Source of the DNA: Variimorphobacter saccharofermentans
GTDB taxonomy: Bacteria; Bacillota; Clostridia; Lachnospirales; Lachnospiraceae
Direction of reading: 5' to 3'
Assembly (NCBI RefSeq): GCF_014174405.1
Contig: NZ_JACEGA010000001.1
Location: forward strand, 1,455,001 to 1,519,000
DNA length: 64,000 nt
A program made the translations under genes and the position numbers. The notes under the pieces were generated by a model that saw nothing but the letters and a program-made list of their open reading frames with translations, was not told the origin of the DNA and made no database searches. Position 1 is the stretch's first letter, and each line of letters starts with the position of its first letter. Positions 19,073-28,191 of the stretch are shown piece by piece.

Positions 19073-20437
19073 ATGATCAACATACATGAAGTCATCGAAA
19101 CGAATAAGATGATTGAACAGGAAAATCTGGACGTCAGAACAATTACACTTGGTATCAGTTTACTGGATTGTGCTGATCCGAATCTGGAGGAACTAAACCG
19201 GAAGATTTACGACAAGATAACGACTATTGCTAAGGATCTCGTGTCCACCGGTAATAAAATTCAGAGAGAATATGGAATACCCATTGTAAATAAAAGAATT
19301 TCTGTTACACCGATTTCATTAGTAGGTGCAGCAGCATGTAAAACACCGGAGGATTATGTAACAATTGCGAAAACCTTAGATCGTGCGGCATCTACAGTGG
19401 GTGTGAATTTTATCGGAGGATATTCCGCTTTGGTTTCAAAAGCAATGACGGTCAGTGATGAGCTGTTAATCAAATCAATTCCCACAGCATTGAGTCAGAC
19501 AGAAAGAGTCTGTAGTTCGGTGAATGTCGGCTCTACGAAGACCGGACTTGATATGAATGCTGTAAAACTTCTTGGTGAGATCATTCTTCAGACATCAGAA
19601 CTAACCAAAGACAGGGATTCCATTGGATGTGCCAAATTAGTGGTATTTTGTAATGCTCCCGATGACAATCCGTTTATGGCAGGAGCCTTCCATGGTGTAA
19701 CGGAAGGAGATGCGGTAATCAATGTGGGTGTTAGCGGTCCCGGTGTAGTAAAAAAGGCATTGGAAAGTGCTCGGGGAGCAGATTTCGAGACCTTATGTGA
19801 AACAATTAAGAGGACTGCATTTAAGATTACTCGTGTAGGTCAGCTTGTTGCTCAGGAAGCCTCTAAGCTACTGAATGTTCCATTTGGTATTATTGATTTA
19901 TCCTTGGCACCTACACCTGCAGTTGGTGATAGTGTAGCTGAAATTCTGGAAGAGATTGGATTAGAATATGTAGGGGCACCCGGAACGACAGCCGCATTAG
20001 CTTTATTGAATGATCAGGTTAAAAAGGGTGGTGTAATGGCTTCCTCCTATGTAGGAGGATTAAGTGGAGCTTTTATTCCCGTTAGTGAGGATCAGGGTAT
20101 GATTGATTCTGTAGAAGCCGGAGCATTATCCCTGGAGAAACTGGAAGCAATGACCTGTGTATGCTCCGTAGGTCTTGATATGATTGCAATTCCAGGAGAT
20201 ACGAAAGCAACGACAATTTCAGGAATTATAGCCGATGAGATGGCAATCGGAATGATTAATCAGAAAACAACAGCGGTAAGAATTATTCCGGTCATTGGTA
20301 AATCTGTAGGAGACCGCGTAGAATTTGGTGGTCTGCTTGGTTATGCACCAGTTATGAAAGTGAATCCTTTTGGATGTGATGACTTCATTAATCGTGGAGG
20401 TAGAATTCCTGCACCGATACACAGTTTTAAGAATTAA
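19073..20437 (+). CDS. PFL family protein (UPF0210)
   Basis: A 454-residue protein that starts [20 protein letters not shown], with the ATG at 19073 behind TGGAGG; an earlier ATG at 19061 overlaps the previous stop and leaves no room for a ribosome site. Segments such as [14 protein letters not shown] and [16 protein letters not shown] are typical of UPF0210, which is distantly related to pyruvate formate-lyase-like folds. Molecular function is unknown. It is translationally linked to the ACT-domain gene. Confidence 0.9.
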   Translation: MINIHEVIETNKMIEQENLDVRTITLGISLLDCADPNLEELNRKIYDKITTIAKDLVSTGNKIQREYGIPIVNKRISVTPISLVGAAACKTPEDYVTIAKTLDRAASTVGVNFIGGYSALVSKAMTVSDELLIKSIPTALSQTERVCSSVNVGSTKTGLDMNAVKLLGEIILQTSELTKDRDSIGCAKLVVFCNAPDDNPFMAGAFHGVTEGDAVINVGVSGPGVVKKALESARGADFETLCETIKRTAFKITRVGQLVAQEASKLLNVPFGIIDLSLAPTPAVGDSVAEILEEIGLEYVGAPGTTAALALLNDQVKKGGVMASSYVGGLSGAFIPVSEDQGMIDSVEAGALSLEKLEAMTCVCSVGLDMIAIPGDTKATTISGIIADEMAIGMINQKTTAVRIIPVIGKSVGDRVEFGGLLGYAPVMKVNPFGCDDFINRGGRIPAPIHSFKN

Positions 20438-20537
20438 GATAAATGGAATGGATATACAAAAGTAAGCGATTCAATGACTTACTATGCGTTTCATGAAAGC
20501 ACTGAAAGATAAGTTTAATATTGTAAATAATTTACTT

Positions 20538-20607
20538 GAACCGAGACTTAGCTTCCTTCGTCTAATCTTATAGTAAGCAGTAAGATAGAGAATTTGCTAC
20601 TCGGTTC
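20538..20607 (+). other. Structured leader upstream of pepD
   Basis: GAACCGAG (20538-20545) pairs with CTCGGTTC (20600-20607). TTAGC/GCTA extend inward and ATCTTA (20565-20570) pairs with TAAGAT (20581-20586) as an inner hairpin. The region is followed by TTTCGG rather than a clean T-run. It could be a terminator, an attenuator or an unrecognised regulatory RNA; no known riboswitch class is recognised. Confidence 0.4.
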
Positions 20608-20650
20608 TTTCGGCCGTTTTACAAGTGAATATTTATCAAGAAAGGCATGT

Positions 20651-22135
20651 ATGAGAATGGAGAAGAACTTAGAAATTCAGGATTACAAGAGAATTTTTCA
20701 TTATTTTCAGGAAATATCAGCAATACCCAGAGGTTCGGGAAACGAAGAGGAAATTAGTGAATATTTGGTTTCCTTTGCAAAAGAACATCATTTGGAGTAC
20801 ACTCAAGATGAAGCGAATAATGTCATAATGATTAAAGAAGCTACCTCAGGATACGAGAATGAACCTGCAATTATCTTACAGGGGCATATGGATATGGTCT
20901 GTGAAAAACGTAAGGAGCATACACATGACTTTCTTAAGGATGGTATTAAGATTATTGTGGAGGGGGACTATCTCCGTGCAGATGGTACAACCCTGGGAGC
21001 GGACAATGGAATAGCGGTTGCGTATATTTTAGCTCTTCTATCTGATGAAACACTACCGCATCCAAGACTGGAAGCAATCATTACGACGGATGAAGAAGTG
21101 GGAATGAACGGAGCGAAAGCTCTGGACCTTTCTAAATTACATGGGAAATACATGATTAATCTGGACTCGGAAGAAGAGGGATATCTCCTGTGCAGTTGTG
21201 CAGGTGGCTTGACCGGTACCAGTACACTTCCGGTAAAAAGAGTATCAGAGTACGGTAAGAAGATAAGGATAAGCATTGGTGGGTTATTGGGTGGACATTC
21301 CGGTATAGATATCGGTAATAACCGCTCCAATGCGACCAAGCTGATCGGAAGGTTGCTTTTTGAACTCAGAGAAAGAGAAGCTTATGGACTCATTCATTTG
21401 CAGGGTGGTTATAAAGATAATGTCATCCCACGGGAGGCAGAAGCAGAGATTTTTCTATCAGCCAGTGGGGAACAGAGCTTGACCGATGTATATCTTCGTT
21501 TTGAACAAGCTATCGAAGATATCATGCAGAGCATTCAAAAAGAGTTATCAGGAAGTGAGCCTGAGTTGAATTGGAAGATCGAGGACATGGGAGAGGATAC
21601 TTATGATATCATCCATTCAGTTTCCTTCGAGAAAATACTCTTTTTCCTGGTGCACATGCCTTATGGAGTTCAGGTGATGAGCTCCAATGTAGAAGGTCTT
21701 GTAGAAAGCTCTATCAACTTGGGAATTACTCAGATTGAAGAGGACAAGGCTGTATTCTGCAACTCAATTCGTAGCTCATTTAGTAGCTATAAGAAGAATC
21801 TTAGCGATCGTCTTAATTATATGGCGAGTTTCTTAGGCGGGGATTATTTTGTTCGAGCAGAATATCCTGCATGGGAGTTTAAAAAGGATTCACCATTGAG
21901 AGAGCATATTCAGAAGATATACCAAAGACTTTATGGTAAGCAGATGAAGGTTGAGGCCATCCATGCCGGACTGGAATGCGGGATAATCTATGAGAAGCTT
22001 CCCGGAGTTGATATCGTTTCCATTGGTCCCGACATGACAGGGGTTCATACAATTGAAGAAAAGTTAAGTATTTCTTCAACAATTCGGGTATATCAATTAC
22101 TGGAAATGATAATTATGGAAAAGATAGAAGAATAA
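20651..22135 (+). CDS. pepD: Aminoacyl-histidine dipeptidase (beta-Ala-His dipeptidase)
   Basis: M20-family zinc dipeptidase of about 494 residues. Metal and catalytic segments are LQGHMDMVCEK, GADNGIAVAY, TTDEEVGMNGA and INLDSEEEG; the lid region carries GGHSGIDI. It hydrolyses Xaa-His and other dipeptides in the cytosol. The start is placed at the ATG (MRMEKN) behind AAGAAAGG; the longer frame back to 20594 would run into the structured leader. Confidence 0.93.
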   Translation: MRMEKNLEIQDYKRIFHYFQEISAIPRGSGNEEEISEYLVSFAKEHHLEYTQDEANNVIMIKEATSGYENEPAIILQGHMDMVCEKRKEHTHDFLKDGIKIIVEGDYLRADGTTLGADNGIAVAYILALLSDETLPHPRLEAIITTDEEVGMNGAKALDLSKLHGKYMINLDSEEEGYLLCSCAGGLTGTSTLPVKRVSEYGKKIRISIGGLLGGHSGIDIGNNRSNATKLIGRLLFELREREAYGLIHLQGGYKDNVIPREAEAEIFLSASGEQSLTDVYLRFEQAIEDIMQSIQKELSGSEPELNWKIEDMGEDTYDIIHSVSFEKILFFLVHMPYGVQVMSSNVEGLVESSINLGITQIEEDKAVFCNSIRSSFSSYKKNLSDRLNYMASFLGGDYFVRAEYPAWEFKKDSPLREHIQKIYQRLYGKQMKVEAIHAGLECGIIYEKLPGVDIVSIGPDMTGVHTIEEKLSISSTIRVYQLLEMIIMEKIEE

Positions 22136-22265
22136 CACTTATATGACACATTTACATGGTATTTTATCTAGCAGTGCTGATGAATGTCAGTAAACTAGAG
22201 TAAAAGGGGATTTTATCTGCAACGAAATCGCTTCATAAGAAGCTTAGATATTAGGAGATGGAAAA

Positions 22266-23900
22266 ATGGATAAGGATAATTCAAATTCTACATTTGATTT
22301 CGAGTTTGATCCTGAGTTTAATACTAATTTTTATAAAAACATTGATCGAGTGCTGGGGGATGCTAATGCTGATGAGACGGAATTAGCGAATGAAGATATC
22401 AATGAGCAGGATCAAATTGCACAGAATACAACGGAAGAAATAGATTTATCAGAAGACCAATTCGATTATGCAAGTACGAATGAAGATACTGTAGAAGAAG
22501 ATGTTAATGATTCTTATCATGGACATACAGCATATCAAAATACTGTAGAATATCATAAAAACGAAAGACTCAAAATGGAAGAAACTGCTCAGCAGCAATT
22601 CTCAGAAAAGGTAGCGATTAATGAGGACATTGATGAAGCATTACATTATATCAATGCTTCGCTGGCAAGACAGATATGTGAAGAAATGGATGCGGAGGAA
22701 CAACCGGAGGAGCAGGAACTACAGCCTCAGCAGAAGAAACATAGTTGGTTTCGAATTCAAAGTGGAGTTCTTCTTACCTTACTTTTCCTTGTTGGATTAG
22801 GATTTTTCCTCGGAACAACGAAACCTGGTAATAAAATACTCATGAATATGGGAATCGATATCGGCGGTAAGATATGGGAAGCTATGACCGATGATTTCGA
22901 AGAAACGGCCGAGGCAATAGCAGATACGGATTATCTGGATGAAGAGGACCTGGCATCAGATCTACCAGAATATGATCAAAACAAAATTGTATGGCCGGAT
23001 CACCCGGGAGACGGAAGGCATGAGGATGGTGTATATAATATATTATTATTAGGAGAAGAGGCCATTGGTTCCGGTACTTCCAGAGGTCGTACTGATGTAA
23101 TTATAATTGCGACCATGAATACCATCACGAAGGATGTGAAGCTTACCTCACTCATGCGTGATTTATATGTTCAGATTCCTGGATATAAGGACAATAAACT
23201 GAACACGGCATACGAAAAAGGCGGTCTTGAGCTGCTGTATGAAACCATAGCATTAAATTTTGATATTCGCTTGGATGGCTGTGTTATGGTAAACTTTGAG
23301 AACTTTGAAAAGATTATTGACACTATGGGTGGTTTGGAAATTACATTAACGGCAGGAGAAGCTCGATATTTAAATTCAACAAATTACATCTCTAATCCGA
23401 AATATCGTAATGTTGTCGAAGGCAAACAGCTGCTAAATGGAAACCAGGTACTTGGCTATAGCCGCGTACGTAAAAGAGCAACAATTACCGGAAATAATAA
23501 TGATTACGGAAGAACTGACCGTCATCGAATTATTCTAAATGCTATTTTTGAGAAGTATAAAAACAAGAGTAAGGTGGAACTGGCACCTATCATGTTTAGC
23601 TTACTTCCAATGATTAAGACAGATATTGATAGTAAGAATTTCGAAGTCTTATTAAATACCTTTATTGATATGGGTACAATGGATATGGAACAGCTTCGTA
23701 TTCCTGTCGATGGTGCTTTCACAGATAATGTCAGCGTTCGTGGAATGGACGTATTAATTCCGGATTTAGAAAAGAATACAAATGTTTTACATGAATTTAT
23801 CTTTGGACCATCGGTGACTGCCACAACGAATGATACAACGGTAGGTACTGGTACTACAACGAACTCAACTACATCAACTGATAGTACTGCAAATCAATGA
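22266..23900 (+). CDS. LytR-CpsA-Psr (LCP) family wall-polymer transferase
   Basis: A long acidic cytoplasmic N-terminus (about 160 residues, rich in Asp/Glu/Asn) precedes one membrane helix at about 168-186. The outer LCP domain follows: NILLLGEE, SRGRTDVIIIATMN, LTSLMRDLYVQIPG, LNTAYEKGG, and GYSRVRKR with Arg residues that bind the polyprenyl pyrophosphate. A Thr/Ser-rich tail ends the chain. LCP enzymes move polyprenyl-linked glycans onto peptidoglycan. The unusually long acidic N-terminus is notable. A ribosome site (TTAGGAG) precedes the ATG. Confidence 0.93.
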   Translation: MDKDNSNSTFDFEFDPEFNTNFYKNIDRVLGDANADETELANEDINEQDQIAQNTTEEIDLSEDQFDYASTNEDTVEEDVNDSYHGHTAYQNTVEYHKNERLKMEETAQQQFSEKVAINEDIDEALHYINASLARQICEEMDAEEQPEEQELQPQQKKHSWFRIQSGVLLTLLFLVGLGFFLGTTKPGNKILMNMGIDIGGKIWEAMTDDFEETAEAIADTDYLDEEDLASDLPEYDQNKIVWPDHPGDGRHEDGVYNILLLGEEAIGSGTSRGRTDVIIIATMNTITKDVKLTSLMRDLYVQIPGYKDNKLNTAYEKGGLELLYETIALNFDIRLDGCVMVNFENFEKIIDTMGGLEITLTAGEARYLNSTNYISNPKYRNVVEGKQLLNGNQVLGYSRVRKRATITGNNNDYGRTDRHRIILNAIFEKYKNKSKVELAPIMFSLLPMIKTDIDSKNFEVLLNTFIDMGTMDMEQLRIPVDGAFTDNVSVRGMDVLIPDLEKNTNVLHEFIFGPSVTATTNDTTVGTGTTTNSTTSTDSTANQ

Positions 23901-24236
23901 TTTGTGTGAAGTGATTCTAGATATATTGCGTTTTAAATACATTCCCTGTAGGAGTGTTATGCATAATCTCTACCATAAGTCCGTACGATAACCTCAACAT
24001 ATATTCTTCTCCGAATAGCATGGTTGTGGTCAGCGTACGGATTTATCGCAGTAAAAGGGAACAGCTCAGCATAATCAGTACGATTGCCTTTCCCATCCTG
24101 TAGGATTATCAGTATTGGCGAAATTGTTATATTGGGGCGTTCATCATCATATGATTCTATGTCCGATTAATATGGGAGACATCTTATGGTAACTGTTTTC
24201 CATATTAGATGAAAGAATAAGCAGGTGATGAATCTA
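23901..24236. other. Intergenic region with a long inverted repeat
   Basis: No gene is seen. GTCCGTACG (about 23978) and CGTACGGA (about 24034) can pair and enclose about 45 nt, and CCTGTAGGA occurs twice (about 23946 and 24100). There is no T-run beside the stem. It may be a leader or a decayed element; no known RNA family is recognised. Confidence 0.35.
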
Positions 24237-25175
24237 ATGACGGTGAGACATAGATACAGAATGAACGATGCAAATAAAGGTTTAACTTTAAGATGGGAAT
24301 GGATACTAACTTCCTGTCTGCTCCTGATCCTATTATTTATCATACGATTCGAAATGGAATTGATACAAACGAAATGTTTGGTTAATAATATGATTGAAAA
24401 TGGCATTAACTATGATTCCTTTCGTGAAATGCGCTTATCAGAGGATACATTAGAGAAGGTAAAGAAGAAGATGAAGCGTATTCTGAATAAGAATCCATTC
24501 CTGCAAAGACTTCCGGAGATGGATGAATTCAGTTTGTTGACCTTTAGTATGATGGCTAACTCATTTGATCTTGTAAACAAACCGCTTGTAGATGATAAAA
24601 CCTTTTGCCGAGGAATAGGAAAGGTATGTGCAACTCCATCGTATCAGGAGCTTTACGATTATTACAAAGCGATATTGTCGAATATCGTATATTTTCCGGT
24701 ACCAGAAGTTGCAGAGGCTACAATATATTATGATAATAGCTGGTATAATCTTCGTACCTATGGCGGAAATCGCAGACATGAAGGGACAGATTTGATGGCT
24801 TCTAATAATATCAGAGGCTATTTTCCAGTCATCAGTATTACAGATGGAGTGGTTGAGAAAAAGGGATGGCTTGAGCAGGGTGGCTACCGCATTGGTATTC
24901 GATCAGAGGCCGGCTGTTACTTTTATTATGCTCATCTATTCTCCTATGCACCGGAGCTGGAAGAAGGTGACAAGGTTATAGCAGGCCAGCTTTTAGGATT
25001 TATGGGCGATAGCGGCTATGGTGAAGAAGGTACCATTGGACAGTTTGATGTTCATCTGCATATGGGGATTTATATTAATTCGAAAATTGGAGAAATTAGC
25101 GTGAACCCTTACTGGATCATGCGTATTTTAGAAAGAAACCGCACTAGTTACGAAGAACATAGGACTTCAGACTGA
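24237..25175 (+). CDS. M23 family metallopeptidase (membrane-anchored)
   Basis: One N-terminal membrane helix (about 20-40) anchors an outer domain that ends in a LytM/M23 peptidase: the HEGTD motif (RRHEGTDLMA) and HLHMG give the His/Asp and HxH zinc ligands. This enzyme class cuts peptide cross-bridges of peptidoglycan. The start chosen has AGGTGAT upstream; a GTG at 24225 and ATG at 24228 are alternatives. It follows the LCP gene, so both are wall-related. Confidence 0.88.
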   Translation: MTVRHRYRMNDANKGLTLRWEWILTSCLLLILLFIIRFEMELIQTKCLVNNMIENGINYDSFREMRLSEDTLEKVKKKMKRILNKNPFLQRLPEMDEFSLLTFSMMANSFDLVNKPLVDDKTFCRGIGKVCATPSYQELYDYYKAILSNIVYFPVPEVAEATIYYDNSWYNLRTYGGNRRHEGTDLMASNNIRGYFPVISITDGVVEKKGWLEQGGYRIGIRSEAGCYFYYAHLFSYAPELEEGDKVIAGQLLGFMGDSGYGEEGTIGQFDVHLHMGIYINSKIGEISVNPYWIMRILERNRTSYEEHRTSD

Positions 25176-25228
25176 AGGGACAAGAAATACGATTATAAAA
25201 AGTACTTTTTTCAACTGGACATATGTGG

Positions 25229-25234
25229 TATAAT
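25229..25234 (+). promoter_or_regulatory. Extended -10 promoter before the cysteine desulfurase
   Basis: TGGTATAAT is an extended -10 with a perfect TATAAT. The -35 region is only a run of T, so this is a TG-dependent promoter. It lies 55 bp before the ATG of the next gene. Confidence 0.5.
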
Positions 25235-25288
25235 ACACGAATAGATTAGAACTTATGTTTACTAAGGGCACCAGGAGAGATCAAGACT

Positions 25289-26479
25289 ATGGAAGTATAT
25301 TTGGATAATTCTGCGACAACTAAGATTACAGAAGGCGTTCGGGATACGATGCTGGCTGCTATGTATGAGGATTATGGCAATCCTTCTTCCATGCATCGGC
25401 TTGGAATGAGGGCAGAGCAGTATATAAAAGAGGCTGCAGGTATCATAGCAAGCAATTTGAAGGTGGAACCGAAGGAGATTATATTTACCTCAGGAGGAAC
25501 AGAGGCGAATAATCTCGCATTAATTGGAACCGCTCTTGCAAATAAACGGAGAGGAACACATATTATTACATCCCGGATTGAGCATCCATCCATTCATCAA
25601 CCCTTGGTATACCTTGAGGAGAATGGCTTTGAGATTAGCTTTGCTCCTGTAGATGCTTCTGGAAAGCTGATCAAGGAGGCACTCTATGAGCTAATCAAAG
25701 AGAATACACTGATGGTGTCACTTATGTATGTGAATAATGAAATTGGCTCCGTTCAGGATATAGCAGAGATTGCATCAGAATTGAAAAAGAGAAAGAAGGA
25801 TGTTATTTTTCACGTAGATGCTGTACAAGCCTATGGAAAATACCGTATCTATCCAAAAAGAGAAGGAATTGACCTCCTATCCTTCAGTGGACACAAAATT
25901 CATGGACCCAAGGGAATAGGAGCCTTATATGTAAGTGATAAAGTAAGAATAAATCCCATAGTTTTTGGAGGAGGGCATCAGAGAGGACTGCGTTCCGGTA
26001 CGGAAAATGTTTCGGGAATTGCCGGGTTAGGACAAGCAGTTGCTGAACTGTATGAGAATCATGAGGCGAAGGTTGCTCGAATGTACCAACTGAAGCAGAA
26101 ATTCCTCAGGGAAGTCAGTACCTTAGAGGGTATAACTGTGAATGGTATACCTGAAGAATGCATGATGGATTTTGAACTGGAGCATTTGAGAAAAACTGCT
26201 CCCCATATCATGAGTATCAGTTTCCATGGAGTGAGAAGTGAAGTGTTTTTGCATGCCTTAGAGGATAAAGGAATCTATGTTTCATCAGGATCTGCATGCA
26301 GCTCCCATCATCCGACTCCAAGTGTTACTCTTTCAGCAATCGGTCTGCCAAAGGATTTGCTGGATAGTACGTTGCGTTTTTCTATGTCCGAGATGACGAC
26401 AGAAGAGGAAATAGATTATACCTTAGAGAAGATCAAAGAGCTGCTACCAATGCTCAGACGATATACTAGGAAAAAGTAG
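25289..26479 (+). CDS. Cysteine desulfurase (IscS/NifS-like)
   Basis: A PLP enzyme of 396 residues that removes sulfur from cysteine and holds it as a persulfide. HVDAVQAYGK and SGHKIHGPKGIGALYV give the cofactor site, with the PLP lysine at Lys203. The catalytic cysteine is Cys337 in SGSACSSHHPT. It is followed after 16 bp by thiI; in this arrangement it probably supplies sulfur for tRNA thiolation (NifZ-like) rather than general iron-sulfur assembly. Start ATG 25289 is supported by an AGGAGAG site. Confidence 0.93.
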   Translation: MEVYLDNSATTKITEGVRDTMLAAMYEDYGNPSSMHRLGMRAEQYIKEAAGIIASNLKVEPKEIIFTSGGTEANNLALIGTALANKRRGTHIITSRIEHPSIHQPLVYLEENGFEISFAPVDASGKLIKEALYELIKENTLMVSLMYVNNEIGSVQDIAEIASELKKRKKDVIFHVDAVQAYGKYRIYPKREGIDLLSFSGHKIHGPKGIGALYVSDKVRINPIVFGGGHQRGLRSGTENVSGIAGLGQAVAELYENHEAKVARMYQLKQKFLREVSTLEGITVNGIPEECMMDFELEHLRKTAPHIMSISFHGVRSEVFLHALEDKGIYVSSGSACSSHHPTPSVTLSAIGLPKDLLDSTLRFSMSEMTTEEEIDYTLEKIKELLPMLRRYTRKK

Positions 26480-26495
26480 TTTTATGGAGGATTAT

Positions 26496-27671
26496 ATGTT
26501 CAAAGCATTTTTAATTAAGTATGCAGAAATCGGTTTAAAGGGAAATAACCGGTATCTCTTTGAGAACGCCTTGCGTGACAGAGTTAAAGAGGCGCTGAAT
26601 CCACTTGGAGAATATGAGGTTAGCAAAGAACAGGGCAGAATTTTCGTGGAATGTCCTGATCAATATGATTATGAAGAGACAGTGGAGGCGATTCGTAAAG
26701 TATTCGGAATTGCTGCTATCTGTCCCGTTGTTGTGATTGACAGTTCAGAGTGGGATACATTAACGAAGGGTGTGGGAGATTATGTGGAGGCAATGTATCC
26801 GGATCGTAATTTTACCTTCAAGGTAGAAGCGAAGCGGGCTGATAAGAATTATGCCCTTACTTCTCCTGAAATCTGTATTGAGATGGGAGCTTATCTTTTA
26901 AAACGGTTTCCTGAGATGAAGGTGGATGTGCATGAGCCATCCGTTCGTATTACCGTAGAGGTGCGCACGAAATCCTATGTATATTCCATCGTAATTCCTG
27001 GTCTTGGGGGTATGCCTGTAGGTACCAATGGCAGAGCAATGCTTCTATTATCCGGAGGAATTGACAGTCCTGTTGCTGGATACATGATTGCTAAAAGAGG
27101 AGTATCCATGGCAGCAACTTATTTTCATGCTCCGCCATATACCAGTGACAGAGCAAAGCAGAAGGTTGTGGAGCTTGCAGAGAAGATCTCAAAATATACT
27201 GGTAAAATGAAGCTCTATGTGGTTAATTTTACGGATATTCAACTATATATCTATGATCAGTGCCCCCACGAGGAGCTAACCATCATCATGAGAAGATATA
27301 TGATGAGAATCGCAGAGCGCCTGGCAGAAAAGGAAGGGTGTCTTGGTTTGGTTACCGGGGAAAGTATCGGGCAGGTTGCCAGTCAGACGATGCATAGCCT
27401 GGCAGCTACGAATGAAGTATGTTCAATGCCGGTATATCGCCCATTAATTGCTTTTGATAAAAATGAAATCGTTAAAATAGCAGAACAGATTGATACCTTT
27501 GAGACCTCTATCCAGCCATTTGAAGACTGCTGTACCATCTTTGTGGCAAAGCATCCGGTAACAAAGCCCAGTCTAAAGGTAATCCGTAAATCGGAAAAAA
27601 ATCTGGAAGAGAAAATTGAAGAATTAGTGGAGACTGCATTAAATACCGTTGAAGTGATACCGATTGGTTAA
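26496..27671 (+). CDS. thiI: tRNA 4-thiouridine synthetase ThiI
   Basis: A 391-residue ThiI: N-terminal ferredoxin-like/THUMP region (YAEIGLKGNNR onward), then a PP-loop ATPase with SGGIDSPVAGYM near residue 183 and a C-terminal FEDCCTIF segment. It adenylates U8 of tRNA for sulfur insertion. The C-terminal rhodanese domain of the E. coli protein is absent, as usual in Firmicutes, so the upstream cysteine desulfurase likely transfers sulfur directly. ATG 26496 lies behind TGGAGG; an ATG at 26484 would overlap that site. Confidence 0.95.
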   Translation: MFKAFLIKYAEIGLKGNNRYLFENALRDRVKEALNPLGEYEVSKEQGRIFVECPDQYDYEETVEAIRKVFGIAAICPVVVIDSSEWDTLTKGVGDYVEAMYPDRNFTFKVEAKRADKNYALTSPEICIEMGAYLLKRFPEMKVDVHEPSVRITVEVRTKSYVYSIVIPGLGGMPVGTNGRAMLLLSGGIDSPVAGYMIAKRGVSMAATYFHAPPYTSDRAKQKVVELAEKISKYTGKMKLYVVNFTDIQLYIYDQCPHEELTIIMRRYMMRIAERLAEKEGCLGLVTGESIGQVASQTMHSLAATNEVCSMPVYRPLIAFDKNEIVKIAEQIDTFETSIQPFEDCCTIFVAKHPVTKPSLKVIRKSEKNLEEKIEELVETALNTVEVIPIG

Positions 27672-27706
27672 GAGCTGATTATGATGTCAAAAGTCTGATT
27701 AAAGTT

Positions 27707-27742
27707 GTTCAATGAATATATAATCGTTAATATTCATTGAAC
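27707..27742 (+). terminator. Hairpin downstream of thiI
   Basis: A perfect 13-bp stem, GTTCAATGAATAT (27707-27719) with ATATTCATTGAAC (27730-27742). The T-run after it is poor, so it may act as a weak terminator or protect the mRNA 3' end. Confidence 0.5.
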
Positions 27743-27775
27743 TATAATTCATTGACTTTTATACCAAAATCCGAA

Positions 27776-27812
27776 CAAAAAAAGAAGTCGTCACAAGTGA
27801 CAACCTCTTCTG
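27776..27812 (-). terminator. Terminator of the HPr-like gene
   Basis: On the minus strand GAAGAGGTTGTCAC pairs with GTGACGACTTC and is followed by TTTTTTT. It lies about 12 bp after the HPr-like stop codon. Confidence 0.8.
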
Positions 27813-27823
27813 TGTTATAACTA

Positions 27824-28057
27824 TTAATCTACAATGTAAGGCTTTAATACAGTAAGGATTTTATCTAAGTTCTCCTCACTATGAATGTTAAGATCAATAA
27901 CCTTTGATAAATCAAGGCTGAAAATACCCATGATAGATTTTGCATCTATAACATATCTACCGGAGACTAAATCAAAATCGGAATCAAACTTAGTAACGTC
28001 ATTTACGAATGCCTTTACCTTATCGATAGAATTTAATGATATTTTAACCGTTTTCAT
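27824..28057 (-). CDS. HPr family protein without the phospho-histidine
   Basis: A 77-residue HPr-like fold: MKTVKISLNSIDKVKAFVND, then AKSIMGIFSLDLS in place of the usual AKSILGLLSL region around Ser46. The N-terminal part where the active His15 should sit has none, so it cannot take phosphate from enzyme I; the Ser46-like serine region is kept. It is probably a regulatory or structural HPr relative. It is one of few minus-strand genes here, has a good ribosome site (AAAGGAGGAG) and its own promoter and terminator. Confidence 0.85.
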   Translation of the reverse strand: MKTVKISLNSIDKVKAFVNDVTKFDSDFDLVSGRYVIDAKSIMGIFSLDLSKVIDLNIHSEENLDKILTVLKPYIVD

Positions 28058-28087
28058 GCAAACTCCTCCTTTATTCAGTATAGTAAT

Positions 28088-28116
28088 ATACTATAATTTA
28101 ACATATTAAAAGTCAA
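28088..28116 (-). promoter_or_regulatory. Promoter of the HPr-like gene
   Basis: On the minus strand TTGACT (plus 28111-28116) and TAGTAT (plus 28088-28093) are separated by 17 bp, with the ribosome site AAAGGAGGAG about 20 bp after it. Confidence 0.65.
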
Positions 28117-28151
28117 TATACAAAGTTCATAAAAAAAAGCGGAAATGTTCT

Positions 28152-28169
28152 ATGGGTTGGCTAACCCAT
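28152..28169 (+). other. Small hairpin in the mtaB leader
   Basis: ATGGGTT (28152-28158) and AACCCAT (28163-28169) form a perfect 7-bp stem with a GGCT loop, about 20 bp before the mtaB start codon. No T-run follows. It could tune translation or mRNA stability. Confidence 0.35.
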
Positions 28170-28191
28170 TATAGAAAGGATATTGTTATAA

